Shown: positions 1 to 12,554 of the stretch, piece by piece | Layout of the letters: each line of letters begins with the position of its first letter | How positions within the stretch are numbered: position 1 is the stretch's first letter | From: Datisca glomerata | Taxonomy: Eukaryota; Streptophyta; Magnoliopsida; Cucurbitales; Datiscaceae | Length of the DNA: 64,000 nucleotides | Reading direction: 5' to 3' | NCBI GenBank assembly: GCA_003255025.1 | Contig: QANY01008042.1 | Location: forward strand, 2,716,077-2,780,076 | Program-made: the position numbers and the translations under genes | Notes under the pieces: model-generated | What the model was told of the DNA's origin: nothing | What the model saw: the letters and a program-made list of their open reading frames with translations, nothing else | Database searches by the model: none

Positions 1-504
1 GTATAAAATTTCCCACTAATCTACTATTTATCCTCTTTCAATTTATAAATTCTAAAATTGTATAACATTTGCCTATTTAAATTTATAAAATTACTAAAAA
101 TTATATATTATTTGTCCTTTTAAAATTTATAAAATGAATAAATAATATATTATTTGTCACGTAGGTGGCGCCTATGTGGCACAATAAGACCGAAGTTTGA
201 TAGATCATAAATATGTTTGTAAGGGACGTCGCCTAAGTATAAAGGCCACTTACCCAATGATCACACTTGTAAGGGTCACATCTAGACCTATAAAAGTGGC
301 GAGCCCATTTTGAGATTATATGTTAAGTGTTGTGCCACGCCGAGTGAGAAAGGCTCGAAGGCTCTTCCTTGCCTGGGAACAAACTGAGGGCTGTGGTTTG
401 ATAGAATTAGGAAAATGTTAGGTTGTACCAAGTAAAGAAGATCTCCTTGAAAGATATGACCCATTCAGGCACATTGGATGTGCCCCATTCTGATAAAGAA
501 TGGT
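1..504. other. AT-rich to mixed noncoding DNA, no gene seen
   Basis: The first 160 bases are AT-rich spacer. From about 160 the composition changes and the DNA has short related phrases around 'aagggacgtc' and 'aagggtcaca', with a TATA-like 'cctataaaag' near 289. This looks like retroelement noncoding or LTR sequence, but I found no coding domain or matching second copy in the window. Confidence 0.3.
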
Positions 505-870
505 CTAAAAGCACAGTGTGCCTCTGATGGGGAACACCACAGTCGTGCTGCCTTCGGGAAGTACGAAGGTGAGTGAGGCAGTACACCCGCCACCTGGGGA
601 AGCCGGGCGATGAATGGGTCTTATAGACCTGCTGTCAAGGAGGCGCGATGGCAGGTGGCTTATATTGCCCGCCGCCAGGGAGACTTGACAGTGGAAGCCC
701 CATACACCCGTCGCGGGGAACCCCAGTGGTGGGAGCCTCCATACACCCGTCACGGGGATCCCCGAGGGGAGCCTCGGGGGATTCCCAGGGGGACCCTAGG
801 GGGGAATCTCAGGGGGGAACCCCAAGGGGGAGGCCCAGGGGGAGCTCCGGGGCAGTTGACTCGTTGAATG
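505..870. repeat. GC-rich block with internal short repeats
   Basis: This block is far richer in G and C than its surroundings. A phrase beginning 'ccatacacccgtc' occurs twice about 41 bases apart (near 701 and 742). From about 755 to 850 it is built of runs of four to six G alternating with short CCC or CCT blocks. Two overlapping open frames cross it on the + strand and one on the - strand, but all read as low-complexity Gly/Pro/Arg or arginine-rich protein and resemble no family. It may be a noncoding part of a retroelement. Confidence 0.4.
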
Positions 871-1260
871 GTTAGAGGGCCACATTTTATGAATGTGGTC
901 ACGTGTTAAAAATGTTACATCATTTTAAGAGTGTGACCACATTTTAAGCGTGGTCACGTTTAAGGCGTGATCACATGATTTATATATTGTTACAAAGCAC
1001 GGATCTGTGGTCCCCACTTGACCCCATCTATTTAAGGGGTGCTTGGTGTCATTATGGAGGCAATAATCAATCCCCACGCTTCCCGAGATCCAAACACTAG
1101 AGAATATTTTTTCATTGAAGTTCTCACCTACCTTAAAGTAAAGACATTTGTCACCTTCCGGGGCTATTTAAGGTTGCTTGTCCTTCACCCCTCCGATCAC
1201 ACATCTTTCGCGTTCCCAGACTTACTTATCAAAGACTAAATCACTCGAATCACACATCAC
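870..1260 (+). repeat. LTR-like promoter and leader sequence
   Basis: Short repeated phrases around 'gtggtcacg' and 'gtgatcac' (890-975) are followed by a TATA-like 'ctatttaagg' near 1027. A T/C-rich leader ends with 'agacttacttatcaaagac'. The arrangement resembles the U3-R-U5 part of a plant Ty3/gypsy LTR, but I see no PBS, no partner LTR and no coding domain, so the assignment is tentative. A 66-codon frame inside it has no recognisable domain. Confidence 0.3.
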
Positions 1261-1684
1261 CCACAATCCCCTAACTTATCTATGTTCGTACATATATGCT
1301 AAACTTTTATAATTTCTTAAAGGAAATATATCATCTCCACACTAAAAATGACCTCATACTAGCTAATTCAAAACATGTTACATAACATTATTTAACAAAT
1401 AGCTATATCCAAAGAATATGAAGTACCCTTCAAGAAGATATGCTACATATGTTTTCTTTTTCATCAAAATTAGGTATTATTACAAAGAAGAAGAAAATAT
1501 TTTTTCCTACCTCTTACAATGTTATTCAAATACAAAATATTAAAAAATAAAATGATTATATCTAAACTATTCCTATTATAATCATTGCTATATTTTGAAA
1601 TCACCACTAGAATTAAGTTTTTTATCCACCCAACAAACATACTAACTTGTGTATTGATTGAATTTACATTTACTAACCTTCTTG
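1261..1684. other. AT-rich spacer, nothing recognised
   Basis: AT-rich DNA with no coding pattern, inverted repeat or RNA gene that I can support. Confidence 0.5.
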
Positions 1685-2520
1685 TTAGATGTTATTGAAT
1701 CTTCTCGACCTCAAAAGTTAGATTGTGAGATGAAACTTTTTCTCGCACTTATAAGCTAAATAATAGTCTCTTCCACAACCAATGTGAGATAAACATAACG
1801 ATCTCCCTCGTCACATATTAGGTTCTAAGTTAGATAACCGTCGAGTCACTTCACCAGGATTCTCTATACATCAAGCATTGAGTCAGATAATTGTTGATTC
1901 ACTTTACCTAGATTCACCACACATCGAGCCATGAGTGGGGTAATCATCTACTCGTTTCACTCAAACATTTGACTCCTCGAGGAGTATAGCTTACATCCAA
2001 ACCTTTGATTGGGGAATGGGGCTACACCCATTAAGCTCCAACAGAAAGGGAAGGCATGTCATGCCGTATGCCCATGAAGGATTCTTGAAAAAGCGCGAGA
2101 TGACTGAGAGACTTGGGACCTTGATTAATAACATTAAAGCGGAGCTCTTCAAGCTTTCTCCACCGTGGTTTATATAGAGGTAGGTCTTAAATGAAATGGA
2201 AATTACTTAGTAGTTGACATTCTATAAGTGACTTCATTATGCTTCACTTCCCTCCCATTTAAAATGAAGTGGAAATTACTTAGTAGTCGACATTCTATAA
2301 GTGACTTCATCACATATTAGGTCATGAGTCACAGAGCCAGCAAGTCATTTCATCCGGATTGGGCTGAAGACTAATTGGTAAACCTGAATCTGACTCTAAT
2401 ATCAATGTTTAGTGCTATTGAGCATTCTCAACCTTAAAAGTTAACTTGCGAGGTGAGACTTTTCTCACTTATAAATTGACTACTAGTTTCTTCGACAACC
2501 AATATAGGGTAACCTTAGCA
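1685..2520 (+). repeat. Diverged direct-repeat pair, TRIM or LTR remnant
   Basis: Two related blocks, about 1685-1800 and 2405-2515, share an ordered string of phrases: 'tattga', 'ttctc', 'acct..aaaagtta', 'acttttctc', 'acttataa' and 'acaaccaat'. Such phrases recur in noncoding LTRs and small terminal-repeat elements of plants. Between them lies a near-identical 47-base direct repeat (2189-2235 and 2260-2306). No coding capacity is visible. I infer the remains of a small nonautonomous retroelement; boundaries are approximate. Confidence 0.4.
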
Positions 2521-2959
2521 CATAACTAGTATATTAAGCTTCCACTATACAATTACCATTAAAGTTCTAAGATTATGATTATTCTTGATGTCTTGGAATA
2601 TTCTTGATTTGTTCAAGAGTTATTCATAGTACAAGTACATCCATTGTGGACTCTGGAGTGGTAAAAATGTGAAGAATCTTATTCACAAAATTGAAGCAAC
2701 ACCACAAACACTCTAAAATTATTTCGTAACAAAACTAACCGTGAGTTTATCTAAATAAAAACCCACTAGAATTCCAGTAGAAATCAATGAAATCTTGGAA
2801 ATTGTTGTATACTTTAGTGAACGAAGACGATCAAAGAACTATTAGCACTTTATGAAAATACTAGAGAACGAAGTGATGGATCATGAAAACTCATTAGCAA
2901 TTACGCAATAGAGCCCAGTAGCGGAGGTAAGACTATCCCTCGTGAAAAGAAGACGTATT
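2521..2959. other. AT-rich spacer, nothing recognised
   Basis: No coding, RNA or repeat signal that I can support. Confidence 0.5.
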
Positions 2960-3470
2960 AGCCCCTACATGGTCAGTTCAGTCTAATTTTTAGTATAAAA
3001 AGTGGACCGAACTAAAATTTATGATCTTGCTAAAATGAGGACTGAATCTATAAATTATGTGCAGGTAACCAAACTGACCGAACTGCAAAACAATTGATTT
3101 GCTCAGTCATACTTTATGGTCCACCAATCATTTTTTTTTCAAGTAGTCCACCTATGAATTTAATCACACATATCTCAAAAAAATTCTAAGTTTTTCATGT
3201 ATTATAATAAAAACTCATAATTTAAACACGACATGTTAAATATTAAAAATAGATGAGAGAAATAAATATGATACATGTGGGGAAGATAAATGTCGGTCTC
3301 GTAGGTCCGATCCAAATGTAGGAAATTTTTAAACAAACATAAAGTTTGATTCTTTCTAAATACAATACCGAACCGACCACAATGAACTAAAAATCGATCA
3401 AAATGATTATTTTGGGTTCAAGCCAGCTCGATTTGGTCGGTATTGACACAATCCTAATTCTTGGAGAATT
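2960..3470. mobile_element. Dispersed hAT-like nonautonomous element, copy 1
   Basis: The interior (about 3150-3225) aligns, in reverse complement, with 20035-20105: an A-rich run followed by 'aagtttttcatg' and 'actca' within an otherwise matching stretch. Both copies are bordered by 'accgaacc/ggtcggt'-type sequence. Their outer ends resemble the 'gtgcaaaaaccg' termini of plant hAT-derived short elements. It is noncoding. Ends and target duplication could not be fixed. Confidence 0.4.
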
Positions 3471-3675
3471 CTGGAAAAAATTCATCCAAGAATTCTTACG
3501 ATACAAAGGGTTGTCTATTAATTTACTTGGTAAAATTAGTCCCATATAAGTTATTTGTACGATCAATTTTACCTCTAAGTTTTAAAGTCCATGCGGTTTG
3601 ACTTTTTCTTTCGAAACATGTTTTATTTTGTTTTATACATTTCTATGGACAAAATCCTCTTTGCCATATAGGATT

Positions 3676-4206
3676 TTATCCAGTTAAATGAAAATCGTCT
3701 TTGACAAAAAGAAAATTCTTTGCTTCTATGCCTAGAGCGCTTAGCTGACAACAAGCAGATACAACACTCACTAATGTAGTTAAATCTTTCATTGGATTAA
3801 ATAATCTGATTGCATTTTTGGGAGAGTCATTTTGCTCGTAGCCAGAAATCATAGAATTCCAAGCTACAAATTTTCTTTCTGGCATTTCATCAAAAAACAT
3901 CTTCTTGGCGACAATCAGTTGATCACCGACTTTTGAATAAAATGTCATAAGAGTAATCTGAACGAATGAATCACAGCCATATCCGTAAACTAAAACATGA
4001 GAGTGAATATACTTACTGATTCTCAATGTCAAAAGATCAGTACAGGCTTTGATAATAGAAGTGGAGTTGTAATTCGACTCAAAGTGAGCATTTGGCGCTA
4101 AAAGAAGACAACGCCAACGGAGAATCCAAACTTAGATGTGGATTTGATTAGGGAGTTGAAAAGGAATGAATAAGATTTTGGAACGAACGAGAAGAGTAGC
4201 CATCTG
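3676..4206 (-). pseudogene. PPR protein pseudogene fragment
   Basis: The minus strand encodes pentatricopeptide-repeat motifs: 'KYIHSHVLVYGYG', a 'TFYSK.GD...AKK.FFDEMPER' block, 'WNSMISGYEQN' and 'VSVVSACCQL'. This order is typical of the N-terminal half of a plant PLS-class PPR protein, an organelle RNA-binding protein usually of 500-700 aa and intronless. Only about 118 codons stay open (4032-3676). Upstream sequence with an ATG at 4206 is related but interrupted by stops and frame changes, and 'VFDEMPER' has an inserted codon ('KKMFFDEMPER'). The C-terminal repeats are missing downstream. I infer a dead 5' fragment rather than a functional gene. Confidence 0.75.
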
Positions 4207-4209
4207 TTA

Positions 4210-5183
4210 AAGATTGAGTCAGTGACATAAATTAATGTGATGAGCTTGGTGAGAATTGCTCGATGAGATCCTAAAACAATAATTTGAAAAAGACGAGTGC
4301 CCTTTTACTTTACTCCTCTCCCAAGTCCCATAGTCTAGAGCTCATCATCCTCTCTATTTTTTCACCCTCTCAAACTCTCATTCTCAATCTTTTTCATCAA
4401 TCCAAAATCTGCCAACGACGGTCCTCACATGATTGGGCTCAATCTTATTCTTTGTTTGCTAGTTAGTGCTATGCCTGCTAATTAAAGCTAACACCATCTT
4501 TTACAAAACGATTTTCTCATTTTAAAATGAGTCTTGAATTAAAAAATGAGTTTGCGTGATGTGTGATAGAATAATTTAATTTTAAAATTAAATTCAAAAA
4601 TATCATGTTTTTAATATTTTTAAAAAAAATATTAAAATACTAAAAAATCCTTATAACATGACATGCGCCAGTCATTTTGGTCGTTGAGAATAAAACATGA
4701 TTTGGACAAGTTTGAAACTTTTGAAGGCAATTGACCAAATTAAAATTTGGAAAGCCAAATTAAATTACGCGTTTACTTAAGATTTCAGAAATAATAATAA
4801 CTCTAGAAAAGTAGTTGTGAAAATTATGAGATGGAATAATTTTACAGCATCAGCCACTAAAGTTGACCCCACCAAAACCCAGAAGAAGGGCAATACTGTC
4901 AGAAGAACCAACTAGGCAACTGCCCCACAACCGGATTTTCAAAATCTATAACTTCTCCGCATATTGCCGAAACCTGCCCGGCTGTTATTGCTTATTTACT
5001 TTTCGTCTCCTCCCATAAACGCCCACCTATATTTTCTCTCTAAAAACCCTCTCTCCAGTTTCTCCATAACCCGGCATTTATTTACACAGTTGCCATACCC
5101 TTCTGGTCGTCGTTGCACAGTTTTGAGTTAATAAAGAAGAAGATAAATCGTTGTGTTTGATTCTGTGTGAGAGAAGGGAAGAG
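4210..5183. other. Intergenic DNA and upstream region of the DGK gene
   Basis: Spacer up to about 4850 shows nothing recognisable. From about 4960 it becomes the likely promoter and 5' leader of the diacylglycerol kinase, with a pyrimidine-rich tract ('tctctctaaaaaccctctc') around 5035-5065. I could not pick a convincing TATA box. Confidence 0.45.
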
Positions 5184-8100
5184 ATGGAGTCGCCGACGTC
5201 TACCGGCGGAGGCGATTCGACACGGATCGCGGCTCGTTCGTCGATGATTGATTCGTTCAGGGGGTGTGGGTTGTCGGGTATCCGAATCGATAAGGAAGAG
5301 TTGAGGAAGAAGCTTTTGATGCCGCAGTACCTCCGGTTCGCCATGCGTGATTCCATCCGCTTAAAGGACCCCAGCGCTGGCGAAAGCCGCTTACCCCGCG
5401 CCGGCTCCTCTTCTTCCATCGAGAATGTAGAGCCGCCGGAGTCGCCTTTGGTCGTTTTCATCAATCCGCGTAGCGGTGGACGGCACGGCCCGATGCTCAA
5501 GGAGAGGCTCCAGCTTCTAATTAGTGAAGAACAGGTCCATGGGATAGATGGCAATTTGCCTTTTGTTTCTAATGTTTGAAGTTCATATGCGTGTACATGT
5601 GTTTATTGCATCAGCTATTAGTCACAATTGGGTCATGATTTTACTTTACTATGGATTAATTTTTTGTTGATGTCGGTGTAAGTGAACTTCGTAATCGCAG
5701 TGAACTATTTTAACTACTGAAAAGTCCAAAAGTCCCAGCTTTGTGACTGAGTAACTTGATCCTAGCTTCACTACAATCCTGCACAAGGATGTTCCAAGTT
5801 TTGTTGCTATGCAGACTGATCAAGGAGATTGTGAAGCCTTGATCAGTCTTTACTGGTTCATGTAAAACTTCGGTCCCTTGAACAAGCAGTATTTTCGAAT
5901 GCAGGTCTTTGACCTATCAGATGTGAAGCCTCATGAATTTGTCCGGTATGGATTACGTTGCCTTGAGATGTTCGCTGAACTTGGTGATGCTTGTGCTAAA
6001 GAGACTCGGCAAAAGATCAGGGTTATGGTATGCCAGAGCATTTTGCAGCATTTTCTTAACATTTACGGAATTACTAACAGCAGTTAAGTTAAATTCACTT
6101 GGACTTGGAAGGTTGCAGGAGGTGATGGTACCGTTGGTTGGGTTCTAGGAAGTCTTTCAGAACTCAACAAACAGGTCCGGGAGCCTGTTCCTCCCGTAGG
6201 AGTTATTCCGCTGGGTACTGGCAATGATCTAGCTAGGAGTTTTGGTTGGGTACGTTTGCTTTTGTAAAGACTTTAAAGAAATTTGAGTTTGATGAATGTT
6301 TATTGCCTATCGGTTGATGAGACTGATTGCGTTTATCAGGGTGGCTCTTTTCCTTTTGCCTGGAAATCAGCCATCAAAAGGTCTTTACTCAGGGCTGGCA
6401 CGGGTCCAATTTGCCGTTTGGATAGGTAAACAAATTTTCTTAACATTCTTACTTTCAGCACTATATTTTCAGCTTCAGACATTTTCTATGCTCGTACCTT
6501 GATGCATGGGGTTCAAGGACTAGCTCTGTATGCATTACTGTACGAACTACTCTGGCTCATGATGCAGCTGGGAGTTTCTCTCCTTTTTGTTTTTGAAGTT
6601 TGGCTTTGATGATTCAGTTGGCAAGTTTTGTTGTCTATGCCTGCTGGCGAAGATGTGGAGCCACCACATTCCATGAGGATCACAGAAGAATGTTCTTTTG
6701 ATGAGGTTTGTTTGAGCGTTGTACTTGCATTTTGTGGTTAGCTTTCTGTTCTTGTTTTACCAGTAGCTTTCTTTTATTGCGTGGTGAGCGATAGCAAAGT
6801 TGTGCTATTTCATTTTAGGGTTTACTGTTTGATCTTTTTGGGTGCGTTTTTTTCATTCAACACACCAGTGACAATGTTGTTTCAGTGCAAAAGCAATTGA
6901 TGATGAAGGAAATTAGTCTCTATTGTCCAGAAAATAGATAATGATTTGTATTTGAGTGGTAGAGATTCTTATCGGTGCAGGGTTTGGAAATTGAGGGTGA
7001 GTTGCCTGAGAAAGTGACCTGCTACGAAGGAGTATTTTATAATTACATCAGCATAGGTAAACTGTTTAACTTGTCAATCAGTATTTCTTAATTTTGTTAG
7101 ATTGAAAAAAATGATGAAGTTTATTGTTTATGCCAATCGCTGTTGGGTCCATCAAATTTAAGCAAATCATTAAGAATGAACCAATAACCAAAATTTCAAT
7201 TAAAGGATCTGAATATGAAGTACTGACATGCTAAGCAATTCATTTGCAAATGAGATGTGTTTCGGAAACCAAAGATGAGGACTTGGTGAAACTTTCCTAT
7301 TAAATTCTTTAGAATCTGCATATTATCTGGATTTAAACATAAATACAAGAATGTAGAATGGTTATAAATTTTTTCTTTGGTTAGTTAATGAGGTTGTAAG
7401 TTTTCCTTACTAAATGAACCTTTCTTGAGTTATCTGTAACTTTTATGTGCTTAAGATTCTTGGCTATCGATCTAATTCCTGTTTTGGTTTTTCACGAAGG
7501 ATTGAATATCGACTTAAAAATATAGTTTTTACTCGTGACGTTATTTCCAAATCATTGACTGTTTTCAAAGATTTTAGGTTAGTTTTCCTTTTTTCCCATG
7601 TATTGCTTTTAGCAATTATTTCATACCTGAGAACTGGAGTGCAATTTTGGATATATAAGTACCTTCGCACTGTGGCTTCCTTTGGTCATGCAGGAATGGA
7701 TGCCCAAGTTGCTTATGGATTCCACCATTTACGTAATGAAAAACCATACCTTGCACAAGGTCCTATTGCAAATAAGGTTAAATTGAATCTCTATAGTTTT
7801 TGAATTTTGAGATCTAGGATTTACATTTTTCCATTTCAGTCTATCATGAGCTGTTGGGTCTGTTCTGTCTTGAATTTTTATAAATATTTTTAATTTGTTG
7901 ATTGAGCAACTTCCTTTAATCGTCTTCAAGAAAATGATAATAACTTCAAAAACGTTTTAAAGAACACAGAAAAATAAGAATGTAAGATGGAAAGTAATTT
8001 CCTCTTCCTTAACGTAGAACTTCAGATTCTTTTGAGTTTTATGCCACAAGGCAATGTGTTGCTCTTGTAACTATGCAGTATATGTTTTTTTATAAGTAAC

Positions 8101-9985
8101 TATGCAGTATATGTTAAGGATGGCATGCATGCATAAATGTAGATAACACATATTGTTAATTTATAAGATTAGGAAATTTTCTCGGTTCACCTTTTATTGT
8201 TGTCATGTGACTTCATGATGGCTTCTGATGGTCGTAGGTCACTAAAATGTTTTTGTTACTGATTCATCTTATTATTACAGCTGATCTACTCTGGTTATAG
8301 TTGCACACAAGGTTGGTTCTTCACACCTTGCACAAGTGATCCAAGTTTAAGGTTGGATATCCGTAACTGAAAATATTCACCTTTTTTCGTCTTTTGAGGA
8401 TTCTTTCTGTTTGTTTCCAATTATATGATCAATGGATATTTAGAACTTTTAGGACTGTTTCTTCCATTGTATATGGTGCTTAGTTTATTTTCTCGTCATA
8501 TATTTTGAAGCATAAGAAAGTTCGAGGATAATTATGTCTTTGTCTTGTTGAGGAATCTGTTAAATTGGTGAAGTAGAAGGAAAGTCACCTCTACTCGTAC
8601 TGAAAAAGAAAAAGCCTCTATTCTTACTGATTGAAAGAAATGCCTACCTGTAGTTTAGATTTTTGGATGAAATGCCAATAGCATGTTAACTTGGTCCATT
8701 ACAAAATAGAATCATTTTATAAGGTGAAGATTTCATATCATAATTTGTGTGTGGATGTGTGTACAGACAAGCAAACAACTCCATGCCTTTATCATTATAA
8801 ATTTATGTACTTGTTTCGTGTATACTCATCTACAGAAACTTAAAAAACGGGATCTTTTAATCCTTGTATGTCTTCTGTCTCCTTTGGAGTCCTTGATCTT
8901 TAAGTTAAAATATGAGTGGATTTGACCTGTTTTAGATGCATACAATGTATTTTTTTCCTGCTTTTCTGCTTTATCAAGTTTCACGCAAACATTTTAGTAG
9001 ACATGGTGCTAATCTGCCTAAGGATATTTTTGCTTTGCAACTGTATACTAAATGACTCCTTTGGCTGTAGGGGCCTTCGAAACATCCTCAGGATACATGT
9101 CAAAAAGGTCAATTGCTCAGAATGGGAGCTTATTCCTGTCCCTTCAAGGTAGCATATTAGTTATTACTTTTGCTGAGGAGAGTAATCATTGGCAACATTA
9201 GAATTTTTGAAGGAATCGTTTCCAGAAAAAAAGGATCATGTAGCCACTATAAAATTGTTTAGATTAGTACTTAGTTGAGTTGAGTTCTAACTCGGTGGGA
9301 CATTATCTCTTTGGCATTTCACCTACTCTGTTGTTATCTCCTGCAGTGTTAGGGCAATAGTCGCTTTAAATCTGCACAACTATGGGAGTGGAAGAAATCC
9401 GTGGGGTAATCTGAAGCCCGAATATTTGGAAAAGGTATTTCTTTGATATTTCTCAATGGAATATTCTTGCCGCTTGCTTGATAAAATCTATACTAGTCTG
9501 AAAGGAGAACTTGTATGAACTGTCCATTGACGTTCAAACTTCGAATTCGAATGTTCACATAATATAGGTCACTGTTAATTTTCAGAGAGGGTTTGTAGAG
9601 GCCCAAGCAGATGATGGTCTTTTAGAAATTTTTGGCTTAAAGCAAGGATGGCATGCGTCGTTTGTAATGGTTGAACTTATATCGGCCAAACACATTGCCC
9701 AGGTATACTCTTTTATCTTATGTTTCATATCAGTTTGTATTTGGTTTGGAAATCTTACTTCTAAAATGCATGGTTCGATTATCAAAATGGATTCTTGTAT
9801 CTTACACGCGTTGTATTCGTTCCAAGGCGGCTGCAATTCGTTTGGAAATTCGAGGAGGAGAATGGAAGAATGCATTTCTACAAATGGATGGAGAGCCATG
9901 GAAACAACCAATGAGTAAGGATTACTCGACATTTGTTGAAATCAAGAGAGTGCCTTTCCAATCACCGATGATTAGCGGAGAGTAA
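5184..9985 (+). CDS. DGK: Diacylglycerol kinase, plant cluster II (DGK3/4/7 type)
   Basis: Phosphorylates diacylglycerol to phosphatidic acid, a plant lipid second messenger. Twelve exons splice in frame with GT-AG borders: 5184-5534, 5905-6027, 6112-6249, 6340-6425, 6618-6705, 6981-7056, 7694-7776, 8281-8351, 9071-9148, 9347-9434, 9586-9702, 9827-9985. They total 1458 nt (485 aa), the usual length for cluster II enzymes, which lack C1 and transmembrane domains. The catalytic domain opens with [12 protein letters not shown] (residues 92-103) and has the ATP-binding GGDGT at 161-165 ([10 protein letters not shown]), then [20 protein letters not shown]. The accessory domain holds [20 protein letters not shown] and ends with [17 protein letters not shown] and MDGEPWKQP. 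The start follows MESP-type N-termini of the subfamily; another in-frame ATG lies 33 bases upstream (5151). No break is seen, so I expect a functional gene. Assignment to one Arabidopsis paralogue is not possible by eye. Confidence 0.96.
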
Positions 9986-12429
9986 GATCAAAAGCTTGCT
10001 TGGGTTGTCTGTGCACTTGTTTGTTCATGGCTTTCTTCCAGCTGAGATTAATGTAATAGAAAATGCAGAGTTGTTTTCTGGAGAAGACTTGTAAATTAAA
10101 TCATTTGCCCAGTTTCTAGGTGTCGGGTCTATGTTGTAATGACTTCATTCTTAGTAAAATGGTTTAAAGAAAAAAGGAGAAAAATATCGCTTGTATATTG
10201 GCTTTGTTCTTAATAATTGGTATTGATAGATTAATCACGTTCCAGTGAACTAGATTGAAAGATAATTTAAAACGAAGAACGTGTCCGTTCAAAGCCTTTC
10301 ATCACCTACCTCTTTTACTGTTCGGTCCGCCGTTCATGACTGGCGGCCAAGAATCCAACTTGATTTTAAGATTCGGCTGGACATTCGACTTGATTCAAGA
10401 TTCGGTTGGACATCCGACTCTGTCTTCCGTTCACATTCCCTAATCCGCCCCCACTCGCCATTTTCAACCTTTGACAGCTTCCTACTGTTTTATTTTAAAT
10501 CAAGCATGATTAAGATAAGATGTTCTCCTAGAACGATTAGTTTGCGTGATTAAAAATAAGAGTAGTTATACACTGATTAAGTTAATTGATCAAGTTTTAA
10601 AAGAGTAAGTAATATGTCAATTATTCATAAGTTGATGTTTTATAACTCTTTAAAATAATTTATAAATTAATTTATGAATAATTGACTCAATACTTCATCG
10701 TTTAAGATTTAGTCATTAACTTAATTATTTAAGATTTAATCATCACTAAGAAACATGACCAGAATTAATCTTTTTTTTTCCAAAATATGATTACATATAC
10801 GTTATTAGAGTTAATCATTAGTATGTATGCATGATTAAAGTTAATTAAGAAACCAAGCCGTTAATTCTAAGGTTTGAATTAACACCCCCACACTAAGATA
10901 AGTCGATTGGCTAGTAAGGATAAGATTGCCAATTAGAGTTAACTAATTTCACTCAGGTGGGACAATCAATCTTAAGTAACATTAGGTAAAATCCATCTTT
11001 CATAATTGATCGAAAGGTTAAGATTTATTTACTCTGTAATCATCATTTAACCTAAAGTTAGGTTAGAATTTGTAGTTTAATTAGACAACCTAAAGTTAAG
11101 TTAAAGTGAAGTATAAGAAACCCTAAGTTTAAGATTAATTAATTTATCATTCAACCAAGAGTTAGTAATTAAAACTAGCGCGCCCTAGAAATAGTAATAC
11201 TCGAGGGTGCTTAACGCTTTCTCTCATTATAATCAAACTGCTTACCCACTCTTGTGGGCATGGTGTCATGAGTAAATCGACAACGTTGATGCTCAATCAT
11301 ACCAAAACTCTATGATTGACGACGACTCCCTTTCCTGATGGTTTTCCATCAATCACACAGATTTTTTAAGTATCTAGAAGAGCGTTGTGATCAACTATTC
11401 CGATTCTCATTTTTAAGATATTGAATTTTATTTTTAAAAGTAAACAATTCTTATAAACCACAAGCAACGAAAAATGAGTAATTGATTCTCTTAGTTATAT
11501 GACATGAGTAATTGATTCTCTTAGTTATATGACAAATGAGTTGTAGTTGAGACTAAAGATATACGTACCTAATTTTAGGATATAATAGTGAAATGACAAT
11601 TAAAATAAAAAATCAGATGTATTTATTTATTATCACATAATAGAATATCAGAACAATGATAAGATATAATGTTATGGTTTGTATTTAACAACTAAGCTTA
11701 ATGAGTTATCTCTCTCTATAAAATATATCCATAATTTATTTTTTATATTGTGAAGAAAATAGTAGTTAGGTGGACTCTGTTATCAAAGGAAGAACAATTC
11801 TATCCGAATACAATTACTTGATCATGTTTACTTGTTCTTCAGCTTTTAAAAGGGAAATATATGTACATAAATGAAACTTTATATTGTCCCTGACCTGAAT
11901 GTGGCCAATTGGCCGGATTGCTTACAAGTTTGTCAACCCAATGGAGTTGCTTTAGAGAATGTACAACTAATGAAAAAGAAAACTATTTATGTCATTCTCA
12001 AACCTTTTTACTTCATTATTGAAGCAACTTTGCAATAGAAAACAGAAAAACATTTATCTTGTTTACAATTATTTACTACCTTTTCCTTTTCCTTTCTTTG
12101 TCGTCTTGTTTTCTTTTCCTTATTGACTTCTTTTTTAAGAGTTTCTCATCAAAGGCTAAACCACGTAGCACTGGGGATGGTAATAAGTGAGTTTGGTAGG
12201 ATATGAATAATATCATATCCATATCCATATTAAATTCTTACTATTCATATTTTATTTATATTCATGTTAAATTAAATGAGTAGATACGTGTAACACCCAT
12301 TAAGATATAAGTTTCCTACCCAATGAGTACCTGTATATTGATGTTTAATACTAGATTAATATTGTATTTACAAATTACACAATTTAAGTTTCTAAAAAAT
12401 TGAAATGACCATCGAAACAGAAATGACTA
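9986..12429. other. DGK 3' flank and long AT-rich spacer
   Basis: The first about 200 bases are probably the DGK 3' UTR. Around 10370-10425 a 'gattcggttggac'-type phrase is repeated about 31 bases apart. From 10560 to 12170 the DNA is AT-rich and noncoding, with a perfect 30-base tandem duplication at 11474-11533. No gene, RNA or transposon border could be supported. Confidence 0.45.
11474..11533. repeat. Perfect 30-bp tandem duplication
   Basis: Two identical 30-base units beginning 'atgagtaattgattctc' sit head to tail at 11474-11503 and 11504-11533. Confidence 0.9.
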
Positions 12430-12550
12430 CCATGGTCGTGGGTGGTGGGTCGGAGGTCGGGGTTGTAGGTCAGGTCAAGTAGGTGGTCGGGGTCGTGGGT
12501 TGGGTAGGGTCGAGGATCGGGGTCTAGGTCGTGGGTCATGGGTTGGGGTC
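12430..12550. repeat. G-rich degenerate minisatellite
   Basis: Many imperfect copies of 'ggtcgtgggt' / 'ggtcggggtc' run through 12430-12550, giving a strand with many GG and GGG runs directly beside the end of the copia LTR at 12555. It is noncoding. Confidence 0.6.
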
Positions 12551-12554
12551 AATT

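Noticed and set aside
610..875. Two overlapping Gly/Pro/Arg frames in the GC-rich block
   Set aside because: Low-complexity translations of a repetitive tract with no family resemblance.
5078..5554. 158-codon frame on the minus strand across DGK exon 1
   Set aside because: Shadow of a GC-rich exon; the + strand frame encodes conserved DGK sequence.
7447..7803. 118-codon + strand frame inside DGK
   Set aside because: Its only conserved part is exon 7 (7694-7776); the rest is intron read-through.
10255..10553. Overlapping 60-90 codon frames after DGK
   Set aside because: No recognisable domain; internal 31-base repeat explains part of the openness.
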